A model generated the notes under the pieces. The model saw only the letters and a list, made by a program, of their open reading frames with translations. It was not told the origin of the DNA and made no database searches. From Chrysomallon squamiferum (lineage: Eukaryota > Mollusca > Gastropoda > Neomphalida > Peltospiridae): a stretch of 64,000 bases of DNA. The stretch covers positions 8,788,169 to 8,852,168 of the forward strand of contig CM022679.1 in NCBI GenBank assembly GCA_012295275.1, written 5' to 3'. A program made the position numbers and the translations under genes. How positions within the stretch are numbered: position 1 is the first letter of the stretch; the number at the start of each line of letters is the position of its first letter. Positions 42,263 through 55,030 of the stretch are shown here, piece after piece.

Positions 42263-42415
42263 CTTGTTGTGATACTGCAGTAGCTGTACGATGACTTTTA
42301 TTTCAGAGTAGTAGTTTTTGATGGAGATCACCCGCATGATGTTGGCAGCATCTTCCTGGTCTGGGTCCTGACAGTACTTGTTGGCCAGCACCAAACAGGC
42401 ATCGGCTTGACGAAT
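42263..42415 (-). CDS. slo: slo exon: RCK1 core
   Basis: 153 nt, phase 0 at both ends, 51 codons. It encodes [40 protein letters not shown] and [11 protein letters not shown]. These are among the most conserved RCK1 blocks of BK channels. The donor is GTGGGT. It is preceded by the largest intron inside the recognised part of the gene, 6.3 kb (42416-48724). Confidence 0.98.
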
Positions 42416-44489
42416 CTGAAAACATCAGCGCAGTTATTACAGAGTCTGTTGACTGGAAAATAGTTTTGTATTTTATAAATGTGTATGCAATACCCTGAGT
42501 GTGTTAGTGTTAATTTAAATATTCTCTCCATTCATTCTTTTATCCAAAACTGCTGGTATCCATCCATCCGGTAGTGTACTGGTTCTATCCATGCATTTGG
42601 CTGATGTAATATTCATGTTGTTAAATGGTCAGTTATTTGATTGTTTAGTCATCATTTGTTTATCTATTTATATCTGAATAATGTGAAACTGGACATGTGG
42701 GTAGGAATAAAAGGAAGGTTATTTGAATAGAATGGGTGAGTGAATGAATAAATAAATAAAAGGTAAATAAAATAAATAAATAAATAGAAAAATATATAAA
42801 AAGTAAATAAATAATGTAGTAAAAACACACACACACACACACATCATATATATATATATATATCTGTATTAGATAAATAAATAAATAAATAAAAAAGTAA
42901 TATATATATATAAATAGTATAAAACAAATTTTAAAAAATATAAAAGTATAGGTTGTTTGTATATGCATGTATAACATAAATGAAGGAAAACTGAAATGTT
43001 TTGTATCATCATCAATCTGTACTATGAGTAAGTTTCATTCAACAAGACAAAAATACAATATATTTATTCCACTATACAAAAGAAAAATGAAAAAGATAAA
43101 AATAACAGAGGAATGTTTTCTAAAAGAAACTATTGTTTGAGTTACAGTATTCAGCTATCCCTTTTCCACTAACATGTGTTTCAACACCTATACACACACA
43201 CTCATCTGACATTTCAAAAAATATCACTCTATTAAATATCAAAGAAGAAAACACCCACATTCCTTCTTCTTGCATTTGTGTCAGGGTTATTTTTAGAAAA
43301 CTGAATATTAATTTAATTCAATCCTAGGTCATCAGGTTATGTCTTGGTTTGTTCTTGTATTTAGGTCAAAGTTATTTTGTAAACTGAATATTAATTTGAT
43401 CCATCTCAGTGTATTTGACATACCAGTGATATTCTTGGAATACAGGTGGAATCCATATATATATATATATATATATATACATATTTTTTTTTTTTCTTTC
43501 ATTTATTTCTAGGTTATTTTATTAACCAAATTTTAATTTAATTCATCTTAGATTTATTATTTATTATTATTTTATTTTATTATTATTTTTTATTTTACCC
43601 CTTTATATTTATGTAATTTGTTTAATGTCATGATAAAGATATATTTTTTTATATTTTTTTATATTTTTACCTTTTTCTTCTTCTTCTTGTGTTTATCATT
43701 ATTTTATTAACTGAATATTAATTTAATTGATCTTAGTCCTGGCAATTATTATTATATTTTTTTTCTTGCATTTATGTCAGAGTTATTTTATAAAATTAAT
43801 GTTGATTTATTTTCATCTTTTTGTAATCAAGATTTGTTTTATTATCCTTGAATTATATCAAGGTTATTTTGCAAAATTTATGATATGCAATCCACATTTT
43901 TTTTTCTTAAATTTATCTCACGTTAATATTAAAAAATAAATATTAATTTAATTAATGTTGAATCATACAGGTTTTGTTTTTTTTAATTATTTTCTTCTAG
44001 CATTTAAGTCAGGGTCATATATTTTTTTTTTTTTTTTTTTTTAAAACGGAATATTAATTTGATCCAATCTCAGGTGTATATTTTTGGAGTTCAGGAGATA
44101 TTTTTGGAATACAGGTGAGATAAAAACATCACTCTGCTGTTGCTATTTCTGTGTGGTTTTGTGTACTTGTTTATTTCCAGGTATGTAAGAGAACAGCTGT
44201 GATGACTGAACTCAGGTGTTACCTGCAGCTTATACAGATCTGTTTACCTGAACACACACTTAATCTGGTTTGTTGTGACCACTTCAATTCAGCGTCTATT
44301 GATTGGCTACTAATATTATTACTTCAAATACAGATTTTTAAATTTTTGTTTTACATTTTTTTTCATACCTTTTAATGATCTGTCTTTAGAAGATTGCAAC
44401 CTAATTTGGTTTGTTGTGACCACTTCAGTTTACATATTTTCTCCAATTAACATTACTACTTCAAATACAGATTTTAAAATTTTATTTAT

Positions 44490-44527
<38 letters not shown>

Positions 44528-45606
44528 TTATATAGCTTCTAATGATCTATCTTTAAAAGATAACAACCTAATTTGCTTTTTGTTTTCAATGGGCCAATAA
44601 CGAGGTAATCATCTTACAATTATACTAACTCAGTTTTTACAGATCTGTGAATCTGTGTTTATAAAACCTTGAAATAAGCTTTCATCTTTCACCTCAAAAT
44701 TATTAAACCAAAGTAGAAAACATTTTTTTTTTTTTCAGCATTTTTCTGAAGCATACCTTCATAAAGCTTGCCTTCATTAAAATACAACAATTGTAAAATT
44801 GCTGGTTTCCTTCCCCTTTGTTGTTTTCATTGCACAAAGCATGGACAGACACAACATGCCACACACCATAAAAACAGATGTGACATCAACTTTCCTCATC
44901 TGACATGTTACTTTGCATTATAATGAGCTATGCATCAGATCTGGTCAATCAAAAGGAAGGTGTTACAGTGATTTACACGTGAAATGCTGCAGCTCAGTTG
45001 CAAAAGATCAAGATGAGAGAAGCATTTCTGATTGGCCCAAGTTAAGCATTCGAGTCTGCACACACTTTGAGTTTTTGTTGATTACTTTCTGTTCTGTTCT
45101 AAGAACCAAACTTGATTTTAGGATCATAAAAACAACAGTAGAATATATTCTGTGAGTGCAACTGTCAACAGGATTGCTTGAATGGTGAATTCAAGGAAAA
45201 GAAAAAACAAACTAATCATTTTTTTTTTAAGCATCATGCATGATTTAAATCTTGATTTTTTTTTTTTTTTTTGAATTTTGAAAGTGTTGATTACCTCCGT
45301 CAGAGAAATTATCAACAAAACCGAGATAGGCAATTTTTGTCTGCAGTCAAATCACATCAAGTACAAAGCAAAGAAAACTGTTTTAAGTTTCCACTTCATA
45401 CATCTGACTCATCACACTTGCTTCTTTAATTGCCTTTAGTCTCTTGGGTAACAAGAGTTTTTAGCCTTTAATTAGCAACCTCTTTCTGGAGTTGGCTCTA
45501 ATGCTTGGCCAACTTTGTGTAATATAGAGGTATATGATTAAACATCAAATGCTTGTAGTACTTTTAATTAAAAAAAAAAAAAAAAAAATATATATATATA
45601 CATACA

Positions 45607-45642
<36 letters not shown>

Positions 45643-47622
45643 TTTTGTTTAAACTTGTAGCACTAATTATTTAAAATACACAAGAATGAAAAATCATGGC
45701 ACATATGTAAAGGAAGATTATGCTGTGTTGTTTTAACCAATAAAAATGCCTAAATGTTTCAAAAAGAATCTGAAGTTGAGCCTATAATGTAAATACAGAA
45801 AAACAAGAAAGTGAAAAATTTAATTCAGAGAGGGTGAAACTGGCAGATCCACTGCTTTGTATAAAAAAATAAAAATTAAACATGAAAGTTTATTAAATTG
45901 ATATATTCCTATGTTATTTTTGCTGATTCATGATTTAAAATGCTTGGTTGCTAAGGACTTTTTAAGGTGAATGGAATGTCACCAGTTGCCTAATTTCAGC
46001 TGCCATTTTCTTGATTCTTTTCAGTTGCAACAGTGAACACTAAACATTTAATGCCACATCTTTATCAGTTTTATTTCAATTTGCATAAAGTTAGATTTCT
46101 TAGAAATGTATTTGTGTGCTCTTTTGGGAAATATGCTTATCTCAATTTCTGTTTGGCTGCTTTTGCAACAGTGCCTCACATATTGACTTCTGCTAATATT
46201 ACAATTACAAATTCAGAATTTTTAAAAAATATCATTATTTTATTTAATGCTTCTAATGATCTACTGCCAGAAGATTACAACCTAATCTGATTTGTTGTGT
46301 CCACATCAATTCAACTTATACTGAATCCTACAACCATTATTACTTCGAATGCAGATTCAATATGATACATATATAAAAATATTATTTTTCAGATATGTTA
46401 TTTGATGCTTCTAACTAATCAATCACCAAAAGATATACAACCTAATTTAGTTTGTTGTTACCTATATTGACAACGTATATTGACACTTACTAATATTTCT
46501 AATTTACAATTTAAAAAAAACAATAAAAAAACCCCAACAAAACAAATAATTTAAAAATCAAATGTTGATCTTATTTAATGCCTCTATTCTAATGATCTAT
46601 TGACTGGGGACCATAAACCTAATTTGCATCTTTGTGAACTACATATTATTACTGTTAAGAAGCTTACACTAATTGCTATTAATATATGCTAAATATTGAT
46701 TTGGTTTTATTATTATTTTTTATTTTTTATTTTTTTTATTATTATTATTTTTTTTTTTTTTTGAATTTTTAAATTTAATATTAATTTATTTTTTTTTATT
46801 ATAATTGATTACTTATTGTTATTCAAACTCTGTCGTTAAGTGATCACTAACCTGATCTGGTTTGTTTGTGAACTGCTTATTAGTACTGCTGAGAAATATG
46901 CAATGACTGTTATTAACACATACAAAATATAATTAGATTTTTTTGTTTTTTTAATCATTTCATTTTTAAAATGTTTTTTTTGTTGTTGTTGTTGATGTTG
47001 TTGGTGGTGTTATTATTACTATTATTTTTTTTAAATTATATGATTTACTACCTACAGTTATTTATGCTGTATCTTTATGAGACCTATCTTTATAATAACC
47101 TAATTTGGTTTGTTGGTACTCTTTACTTGTATTGTTGATAATGTTTGCTGCTAAAACAATAATCTATTTTTAGCTTATGAAAGTTTAGCTTAATATTCAG
47201 TTTTTGTTATTGTTGTTGTTTTCTCAGTGTAATGCAGATTTTATTTGTAAATGATTTCAGAGAGGAATTTTTTAACTATTTGAAGACAGCTGAATTAAAA
47301 TGTTAACAAAAATATTAACTTACTGTAGTGACTGATTTAACTTTTTCCTAAATAAATTATTTCATTTATTACAACAAAATAGTTAATATTATAATTTTTT
47401 TTAAAGTAATGCTGTATGCTTTAAAAAAATTATGAAAATTATGAAAAGTTATCAGGCATTAAATTAAAAATCAATATGAACTTTTATTGTTTTTCATAAG
47501 TAACAGATGTAAATATTAAAATTAAAAATCAGTTCTGTTGGCTGATAGCAAATAAACCAAACTAAGAAGTAACCAAACATACACACACATGCATGCATGC
47601 ATGCAGACATATACAAACACAC

Positions 47623-47657
<35 letters not shown>

Positions 47658-48724
47658 GAAACATCAAAGGCCATTATACTGACATCTGTCTGTTTTCTTT
47701 ACCTTTTGTCTGATATTGATATTTCCACGACAATACCTTGAAATCTGATTACAACAAACTGTTACATTTCTAAAGAGGTTTGGCAGAGCATAATACAATC
47801 ACTTCCCACAAGCACATTCTTATCTTCTACTTACACTAATACTTTCCTCAGACAACAAATCAAAATACGTATCATTAAAAGTATTTAGTAACATTAAATT
47901 AATGCAAAAATCGTTGTCGAATATTCAGAAATTCTGATATCCACACACACACACACACACATCTGACTTGCAGCCATTCTGTCACTTCAGTTTTGCCACT
48001 TTTGAGTCACCGAATGAAGCGATATTTGTTTTAATATTTATGGTTATGATTAGACGTAATGACAAACAGATGAAAATGACAGGTGAAAGTGACAAATTGT
48101 AACATCTGATTGTGACAGTCGAGTGTTACCTATCTACTGATAGGTTTGTTAATATAACAGGATAGTTGCATTTATTACACAGGTGCTCCAGAAACCTATT
48201 TAGTTGTGTTTTATGAAGCTGACAGATACAGATCAATCATAGTAAAACTCCGTATTTCACTGGTATTATTTGAATCTGCTGTGAATTGGTAAATATTGTC
48301 TCAGTAATGTTTTGCTAACGAAGACCAAGAACAACAATGATAATAGCAGCAGCAGCAGCAACAACAATAACATTAGCAACAACAACATCAATAACTATAA
48401 CAATAGAAACAAGAACAGTAATTATTATTAATAATAAAAACAGTAATTGTTATTAAGACCATTGTGACTGTTATTGTTAATAATAATAGTTACAATAATA
48501 AATATGATAAAGCTAATAACATTTACAATACTTAGTGTTGTTATTATTATTAATTTTGTTATTTTTTAAACTTATTACAGTTGTTGTTGATGTTGCTGCT
48601 GCTATGTTGTTGTAAATAATTTTTTTAAATTTCCTTACTTTTCTGTCTTTTTTACTTAATGAAAATTTATTAAAAAATGAGTGTAAACTGCTATAATATT
48701 TTTCGTTATATATGATGTAGATAC
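42416..48724. repeat. 6.3 kb intron with long-period diverged repeats
   Basis: Includes AAAT and CA runs at 42750-42900, a diverged repeat (core gtcagggttattttaaactgaatattaattt) at 43280-44070, a second diverged unit (core agataacaacctaatttggtttgtt) near 44260-44600 and 46250-47130, an ATAC run at 45590-45645, and AAC/CAG-type trinucleotides at 48330-48600. The stretch 44600-46200 is more complex and unrepeated, with no recognised gene. Confidence 0.7.
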
Positions 48725-48830
48725 CTTTATACGGTCAAGGTCATTGGCATCCATGACAGTTCCATGAAAATATTCTACTTGTGTGAAATGTCTTTTTAGT
48801 AAACCTTCCAGCTCTAGATCTGGCAATGCA
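48725..48830 (-). CDS. slo: slo exon: RCK1 middle
   Basis: 106 nt, phase 2 in, phase 0 out. After completing an Asn codon it encodes [20 protein letters not shown] and [15 protein letters not shown]. The [10 protein letters not shown] motif is diagnostic of Slo1 RCK1. The acceptor follows a long polypyrimidine run (T)n-cag; the donor is GTATCT. Confidence 0.97.
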
Positions 48831-48884
48831 CTGAAAAAAAAAAAAAAAAAAATGAATAAAATACAGAAATGAAAATAAAATAAA

Positions 48885-49525
48885 TCTATATGAAAACTGT
48901 TTCTAATATTTTGTGTTAAAGCGCTTAACACTGTACTTACATGTGTGCGAAAACTATTTCTAATATTTTGTGTTACAGTACTTAACAATGTACTTACTTG
49001 TGTGTGAAAACTATTTCTAATATTTTGTTACAGTACATAAAACTGTACTTATTTGTGTGTGAAAACTATTTCTAATATTTTGAGTTACAGTACATAAAAC
49101 TGTACTTATTTGTGTGTGAAAACTATTTCTAATATTTTGTGTTACAGTACATAACACTGTCATAGTGTACTTATTTGTGTGTGAAAACTGTTTCTAATAT
49201 TTTGTGTTACAGTACATAAAACTGTACTTATTTGTGTGTGAAAACTATTCTAATATTTTGAGTTACAGTACATAAAACAGTACTTACTTGTGTGTGAAAA
49301 CTATTTCTAATATTTTGTGTTACAGTATATAACACTGTACTTATTTGTGTATGAAAACTATTTCTAATATTTTGTGTTACAGTACAAAGTGTACCAGTGT
49401 ACTTACTTGTGTATGAAAAGTATTTGTAATATTTTGTGTTACAGTATATAACACTGTACTTACTTGTGTATGAAAACTATTTCTAATATTTTGTGTTACA
49501 GTACAAAGTGTAACAGTGTACTTAC
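48885..49525. repeat. 57-bp minisatellite seeded by a 5' splice site, about 11 copies
   Basis: Unit of 57 bp with plus-strand core tacttacttgtgtatgaaaa and ctatttctaatattttgtg. On the gene strand it reads AAATAGTTTTCATACACAA|gtaagtac, the same as the last 19 bases and donor of exon 49526-49636. The plus-strand acttac (GTAAGT donor) is intact at about 48935, 48992, 49282, 49401 and 49458, and changed to acttat at about 49047, 49104, 49169, 49225 and 49339. Confidence 0.95.
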
Positions 49526-49636
49526 TTGTGTATGAAAACTATTTCCACATCAACATCTTCTCTATCTTTGTGTAAAAAATCTTTGAGGAAGTTTGACACT
49601 GACTCAAAAGTAATGTGACCACAAACAACTATATGC
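49526..49636 (-). CDS. slo: slo exon: RCK1 first beta strands
   Basis: 111 nt, phase 2 in (completing an Arg codon), phase 2 out. It encodes [20 protein letters not shown] followed by [16 protein letters not shown]. This is the Rossmann-like opening of RCK1, and the acidic DRED cluster matches the segment implicated in high-affinity calcium sensing in Slo1. The donor AA|GTAAGTA is strong. The last 25 or so exon bases together with this donor are the seed of the 57-bp tandem array immediately downstream (48885-49525). Confidence 0.97.
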
Positions 49637-51326
49637 CTGGAAAGACAAACATTAAGATTTTATTTTAACTAGACATACAACCTGGTCTAAACATTCCTAT
49701 TATTCTTTGTCAGAGTAAAGTCTATACACATTTAAAAAAAATAATATTTAATTATTTAATCATCCCAAAACAGAACAATAAAATCTTAACTAAAGAAGAT
49801 CAAAACAAAGTTTAGAGAAGGGTTTAAAATTTATAAATGTCTAAGAAAATTTATCAAGATATTATATTTTTGATTATAAAGCAAAAATTAATTTAGGTAT
49901 TGAACATCCATAACTAATAAAGATTTTTCAGGGGAATGATATCCAAGTCTAGATCTTTTAATTTATTTACTGTATTTTATAGATAATAACCTATTTATTA
50001 TTTAATTTTTTTAACAGTTTAGTGACACAATCATAACAACAACAACTGTTAATTTAAAAAATTAACCTTTTGAACTGTCAGACATAGGAAACATTACAAA
50101 CCTTTTGCCTCTTTCTTTCTTGTAAGTTCCTCCATATTTCTGCCTCCTCCCAAGAATTTCTGCTATTTCAGGAATAAAGCTGGCAAACAAACCCTACACA
50201 GGACAAAAAAGATTAAAAACAAAACATTATTTTTTAAATCTTTATAGAGAAAATAAAATGACAGTAAATAGAATTCAAGAAGCATAAGTAGTTAATTCTT
50301 GAAATTTTCATGTAAGTGTTACAGCCTTGAGTTTATTTATTTTAGTAACTTGAGGCTGTTTTTTTTTCACTTTATCTGAATAAAAGAAATTATTAATAAT
50401 TGTTTTCTCTTAATGTTAAAGCTTAGCATTTTAAAATAAACCTTTAGCTAATAGCTTGTTGAAAAGAAAAGTATCCAGAAAAACAGATTTGTTATGTGCA
50501 AAACACTTACGAAAATGTTTTCATTAAAAATGATTTATTTTCAAAGTATTTTATCACTGTTTTATTAAGTATTTAAGAAAAAATGGAGATTTTTTTTCTT
50601 TTTTTAATAATAAATTACACTCTGATGTACAAATATTATTAAACTGCTAGTGTTTTTATAATTATTAATTCTTTTATGCATTGCTTTTTTGAGAATTCTA
50701 TTAACATTTAAACATTTAATATAAATATTAATTTATTAATTTAAATACTACTTGCAAAAAAAGATAATTAAACTGCTTATGCGTAATGAACTATTTTTTC
50801 TTGTGTTTTGATATTTGAATATTTGAATATTTGTTTATTAATTTAAATGCAACTTGTCAAAAGAGATAATAAAACAACACATATATTTGAGTCATTGTTG
50901 TTTTATTTTATTTTGTATTTGTTTTTTGTATTTCAACACCTAATTTATTAATTTGAATATAACTAGTAGAACTGCAATATTTGTGTTTTTACACATAATA
51001 AATAATGTAATAAACATCATCATCATCATCATTGTTCTGCAGCCATCTTGATCTTGGGATAGTCCAATGAGGTCTGCTGTTTTCTGATTAGTCCATTCCT
51101 TTACAATCATCCAGATGAAAAACATCTCATTTAACAACAAGGACAACAATAATAATAACTAACAATAATATTTTATTACATGTATCCATGGTAACATCTT
51201 ATTAACTTACCAAGAAGGCAATACACTATTCTCTTTCTGTTATAAATGGTATATTAAATAAGGTAAAAGGTAAACTGTGATAACATGTGTTTTTTTTGGG
51301 TTTTTACAAAGAGATTACCAACTCAC
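49637..51326. other. Introns flanking the S6 exon, little content
   Basis: AT-rich unique sequence on both sides of exon 50102-50193. Only a CATCAT run at about 51017-51030 and a more complex island at 51035-51130 stand out; the island is open on the minus strand but lacks splice sites or a recognisable product. Confidence 0.6.
50102..50193 (-). CDS. slo: slo exon: S6 end and S6-RCK1 linker
   Basis: 92 nt, phase 0 in, phase 2 out. It encodes [20 protein letters not shown] and then [10 protein letters not shown] plus a split Arg. FASFIPEI is the cytoplasmic end of S6, and the basic stretch [16 protein letters not shown] is the linker that couples the gating ring to the gate. The acceptor is tgtag and the donor GTTTGT, one of the weaker donors of the gene. 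Confidence 0.96.
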
Positions 51327-51497
51327 TATGCTGATGGTGATGTAGATGACAATAAACATTCTACCAAGCACAGTTGTTGCATAGATGTCGCCATAGCCAA
51401 CGGTTGACATGGTAACCAGGAGAAAGTACAAGCATTCCCAGTAGGTGAGTTTCTGGGCGTTGCTGAAGTCGAAGAAAGGATCACCAGAGTTTTCAAT
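51327..51497 (-). CDS. slo: slo exon: pore loop, selectivity filter and first half of S6
   Basis: 171 nt, phase 0 on both sides, 57 codons. It begins [11 protein letters not shown] (turret and pore helix approach), continues [14 protein letters not shown] and the potassium selectivity filter STVGYGDIY, then LGRMF and the S6 start IVIYITISI. The donor is GTGAGT. The S6 part departs from other Slo1 channels: the two glycines usual at the hinge are replaced by I-S (see findings). Because the exon is in phase 0 at both ends it could in principle be swapped as a unit, but I saw no alternative copy nearby. Confidence 0.97.
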
Positions 51498-51857
51498 CTG
51501 AAAACAAACGAACATTTTTAATTTGACGTTTTGTTAAATTCAAATACATTTTTTATGATCATTTTAAAAGCAATAAGTGCTTCTGTAATTATTCAGATAT
51601 TTGTGCATGAGTGTGTGTGTGTGTGTGTGTGTGCATGTACATGTGTATGTATGTATGTATGTATGTCCATAATGAATGTATGTATGTATTATGTTTATAA
51701 GTATATATGAATATACATGTGTGTGTATGTATATCTATATATATATATATAAGTATGTGTGTGTGTGTGTACATGTACATGTGTATGTATGAATGTTTGT
51801 ATGCATGTCCATAATGTATGTATGTATGTATTGTTTTTAAGTATATATGAATATACA

Positions 51858-51897
<40 letters not shown>

Positions 51898-52091
51898 AAC
51901 TTTTATTAAAATCTCCTATAAACAAAAATATTAAAATTAGAAAATTTTAAAGAAGTCAAAACATCAATATGTGGGTGTACAGTTCTATGTATGTGCATGC
52001 ATAATAGTGTGTGTGTGTGTTTTTTTTCTTCTTATGTGTTTTAAATGTGATACAATTTATAAAAAAAAATAGGGAAGAACTGCTCTTATTT

Positions 52092-52130
<39 letters not shown>

Positions 52131-52691
52131 TTGAAATATTTCATAGCAATATGTTTATCCTTTCATTTATTTATTTTTTTTTTAAATAAAATATAAATGA
52201 TAATATTAGTCAGGGTTATCTAAACATTGAAAGTACATTTCACATTAAAATATGGCTGTATGAATAAAATAAACAGAACCACAAAATATATTAAAAAAAC
52301 AAAAACAAAACTTCAAAATACCATTAAAAAATTAACATAAAAAATATGGCAACATTTCATTTGAAGCAGCGATTCAGTAATATGTAATTACTTTAAAGAA
52401 AAAATTAAAATTAAAAAAAAAATGAAATAAATAAATTAAATTAATTAAAATAGGGACAAAATCAAGAAAAAATATTTATAAAAATACATTTTTAATTTCC
52501 AACCACTAACTATTTTTGTTGTTAATACTATAAATTATATACAGAATAACAGATAGACAGACAGATATACTACTTAATTAAATTTCCTTGGCTTTATTGA
52601 TTATTTATTGCACCTAAAGAACGTATTAACTTTACAAATCAGATTAATTGTTATATTTATTATCAGCTTGTTGTGGTTTTAAAGCAGTTTT

Positions 52692-52728
<37 letters not shown>

Positions 52729-54073
52729 CCCCAGGTTTCCATACAATCAAAACAATATTCATAAATAACTTTTATATTCCTGTCTGTATCCAGAACAAAA
52801 ATGAACAAGCAGAAAAGAACTCTTTATGAAAAAAAATACATAAAAGGTATCCATTCATTTCAAACAGCAACAACAATAATATCAAAGACAACAAATTGTA
52901 ATAAAAAAATGATACATTATAAACCTTCTTAATAGAGCAGTTAAAGAATTCAGAAAATAATTGTTTTTTAAATGGTGTGTTAAAAAAAAGAATCCATCCT
53001 TTTGAAATAGCAACAATGATATATGTTAAAGATAATTCATTGTAATAAATTATGATAATGAGCCTCTTAATGGAGCAGTTAAAAAAATTAAGAAAAGAAT
53101 TGTTTATTAAACAATATATAAAAGAAGTCCCTACTTTTCAAACAGACAATAAAATGCATGTATATTGAAAGATAAATCACTGTAATAAATTATGATAATG
53201 AGCCTCTTAATGGAGCATTATAAAGAATCAGAAAAAAAAAATCCCAAAACAACAATATACAAAAGGTATCCCTCCTTTTCAAACGACAACAGAAGTGTAT
53301 GTCAAAGATAATTCATTATGTTAATGAGCTCTTAATAAAGGAATAAAGATTTTTGTAATGCTGATAGATTTAATAGATATTTTATGATGTGGAAGCAGTA
53401 AATATCTACAGCTTTCAAGATGGCCTCTCAACCAAAACAGTCATGGACACAGCCAATGAACGTGTTTTTAAAAAGATTTATGAGAACCAGTTCATAGCCA
53501 GGTTATCAAAACAGAACTTTTTCATTTGTCTCTGATATAATCAAATGTTAAATTATGTAATGGGGATGATAACAAAAAAAAAAAAAAAAAAAATTGAATA
53601 ATTTCACTTGTCAGTGTCATCATATTTCATAGGCACACATAAAATTAAAACAGTTCAGTGAAAAAATGCATATAATTCATATATGCATACATAGAATGAT
53701 AGAATGATATTAATAATAATAAAATTGGTAATACACGTACCAAGAAAAGAAATTCATAAAATTTTATGATGGACAGTGTGTGAAATAATATGATTCTGTG
53801 CTTCCCTGAGTCTAAATGTTTAAGCCAGTGTTTCTTCTAGTATTGGTGTAAGTATCTGTTTGTTTATAAATAAGATACTTTGCTGTTGATCATAAAAATT
53901 GTGGCAGACAGGCATATTTTCCAATTAAAAAAACTATCATTTTGCACACACACACACACACAACACATATAAACACATACAGACACACTTATACACAGAC
54001 ATTACTCTTTATAAATATTATAGCGCACATGCCACAGTATTTTATACACAGTGCTGTGTAAGTGTGTATTTAC
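51498..54073. repeat. Intron between S5 and pore exons
   Basis: GT/ATGT tract duplicated at 51605-51895, poly(T) at 52098-52127 and 52697-52724, a diverged four-copy repeat of about 125-150 bp at 52830-53350 (core aattatgataatgagcctct), and a CA run at 53945-53963. No exon-like island. Confidence 0.78.
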
Positions 54074-54225
54074 CAAATGTAGGAATCCAGCTGATGCCAG
54101 CCAGAGACTGACAAAGTATGCTACGAGCTGCACCAGTCTGATTAGTGTGCTAGTCTTCAGAATGTTCAGGTAAGTCAGAATGTCTGGAATAGACATCAGT
54201 CGCAGAGCTCTGAGAAATCTTAATC
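54074..54225 (-). CDS. slo: slo exon: S4-S5 (voltage sensor end, S4-S5 linker, S5)
   Basis: 152 nt, entered in phase 1 (the codon for the first Gly is split) and left in phase 0. It encodes [20 protein letters not shown] followed by [20 protein letters not shown] and ending AGFLHL. The arginine-spaced RFLRALRL is the Slo1 S4 signature and the long hydrophobic run is S5. The acceptor is ttcag and the donor GTAAAT. The phase-1 start means the preceding exon must end with a single G; I found no such exon between here and 64000. Confidence 0.97.
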
Positions 54226-54228
54226 CTG

Positions 54229-55030
54229 AAATAAATAAATAAATAAATAAAAAAGTAAGTAAATATATAAATGAATGAATGAATAAATATGTTAGCAAGT
54301 AAAAAAATAAAAAATAAATAAAAAAGTAAATAAGTAAGTAAGTAAATAAATAAATGAATGAATAAAAATGTTAGCAAGTAAGTGAATTAAATAAATAAAA
54401 AAGTAAATAAGTAAGTAAATAAATAAATGAATGAATAGGTAAGTAAGTTAGCAAGTAAGTAAGTGAAATAAATAAATAAGTGAATGAATAAATAAGTAAA
54501 TAAATGAATGAATAGGTAAGTAAGTTAGCAAGTAAGTAAGTGGAATAAATAAATAAAAAAGTAAATAACTAAGTAAATGGATAAATAAATAAGTTAGAAA
54601 GTAAGTGAAATGAATAAATAAATAAGTAAATAAGTAAGTAAATATATAATTGAATAAATAAATAAGTTAGCAGGTAAGTAGGTAAAATAAATAAATAAAC
54701 AAATAAGTGAATAAGTAAGTAAATAAATGAATAAACAGATAAGTAAGTTAGCAAGTGAGCAGATGAAATAAATAAATAAATAAATAAATAAATAAGGAAA
54801 TATGTAAGTAGGTAAATATTATCTAAATAAAATAAAATAAAATAAATAAATAAATAAATAAATAAGGGAATATGTAAGTAGGTAAATATTATCTAAATAT
54901 AATAAAATAAATAAATAAATAAATAAATAACTGAATCAGTAAATAAGTAAGTAAATAAATAAAAGACAATTTGCTTACAAAATATATATATATATTGTAA
55001 GCAAATAAATAAATAAATAAATAATCTTTA
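54229..55030. repeat. Degenerate tetranucleotide tract (AAAT/AAGT/AATG)
   Basis: About 0.8 kb of interrupted AAAT, AAGT and GAAT repeats with a loose higher-order unit ending in gttagcaagtaagt. It abuts the acceptor of the S4-S5 exon within a few bases, so the acceptor's pyrimidine tract is itself (TTTA)n on the gene strand. Confidence 0.9.

Noticed and set aside
46033-46290. 85-codon plus-strand frame in the 6.3 kb intron
   Set aside because: Complex sequence, but part of it overlaps the diverged long-period repeat, and there is no recognisable domain or splice context.
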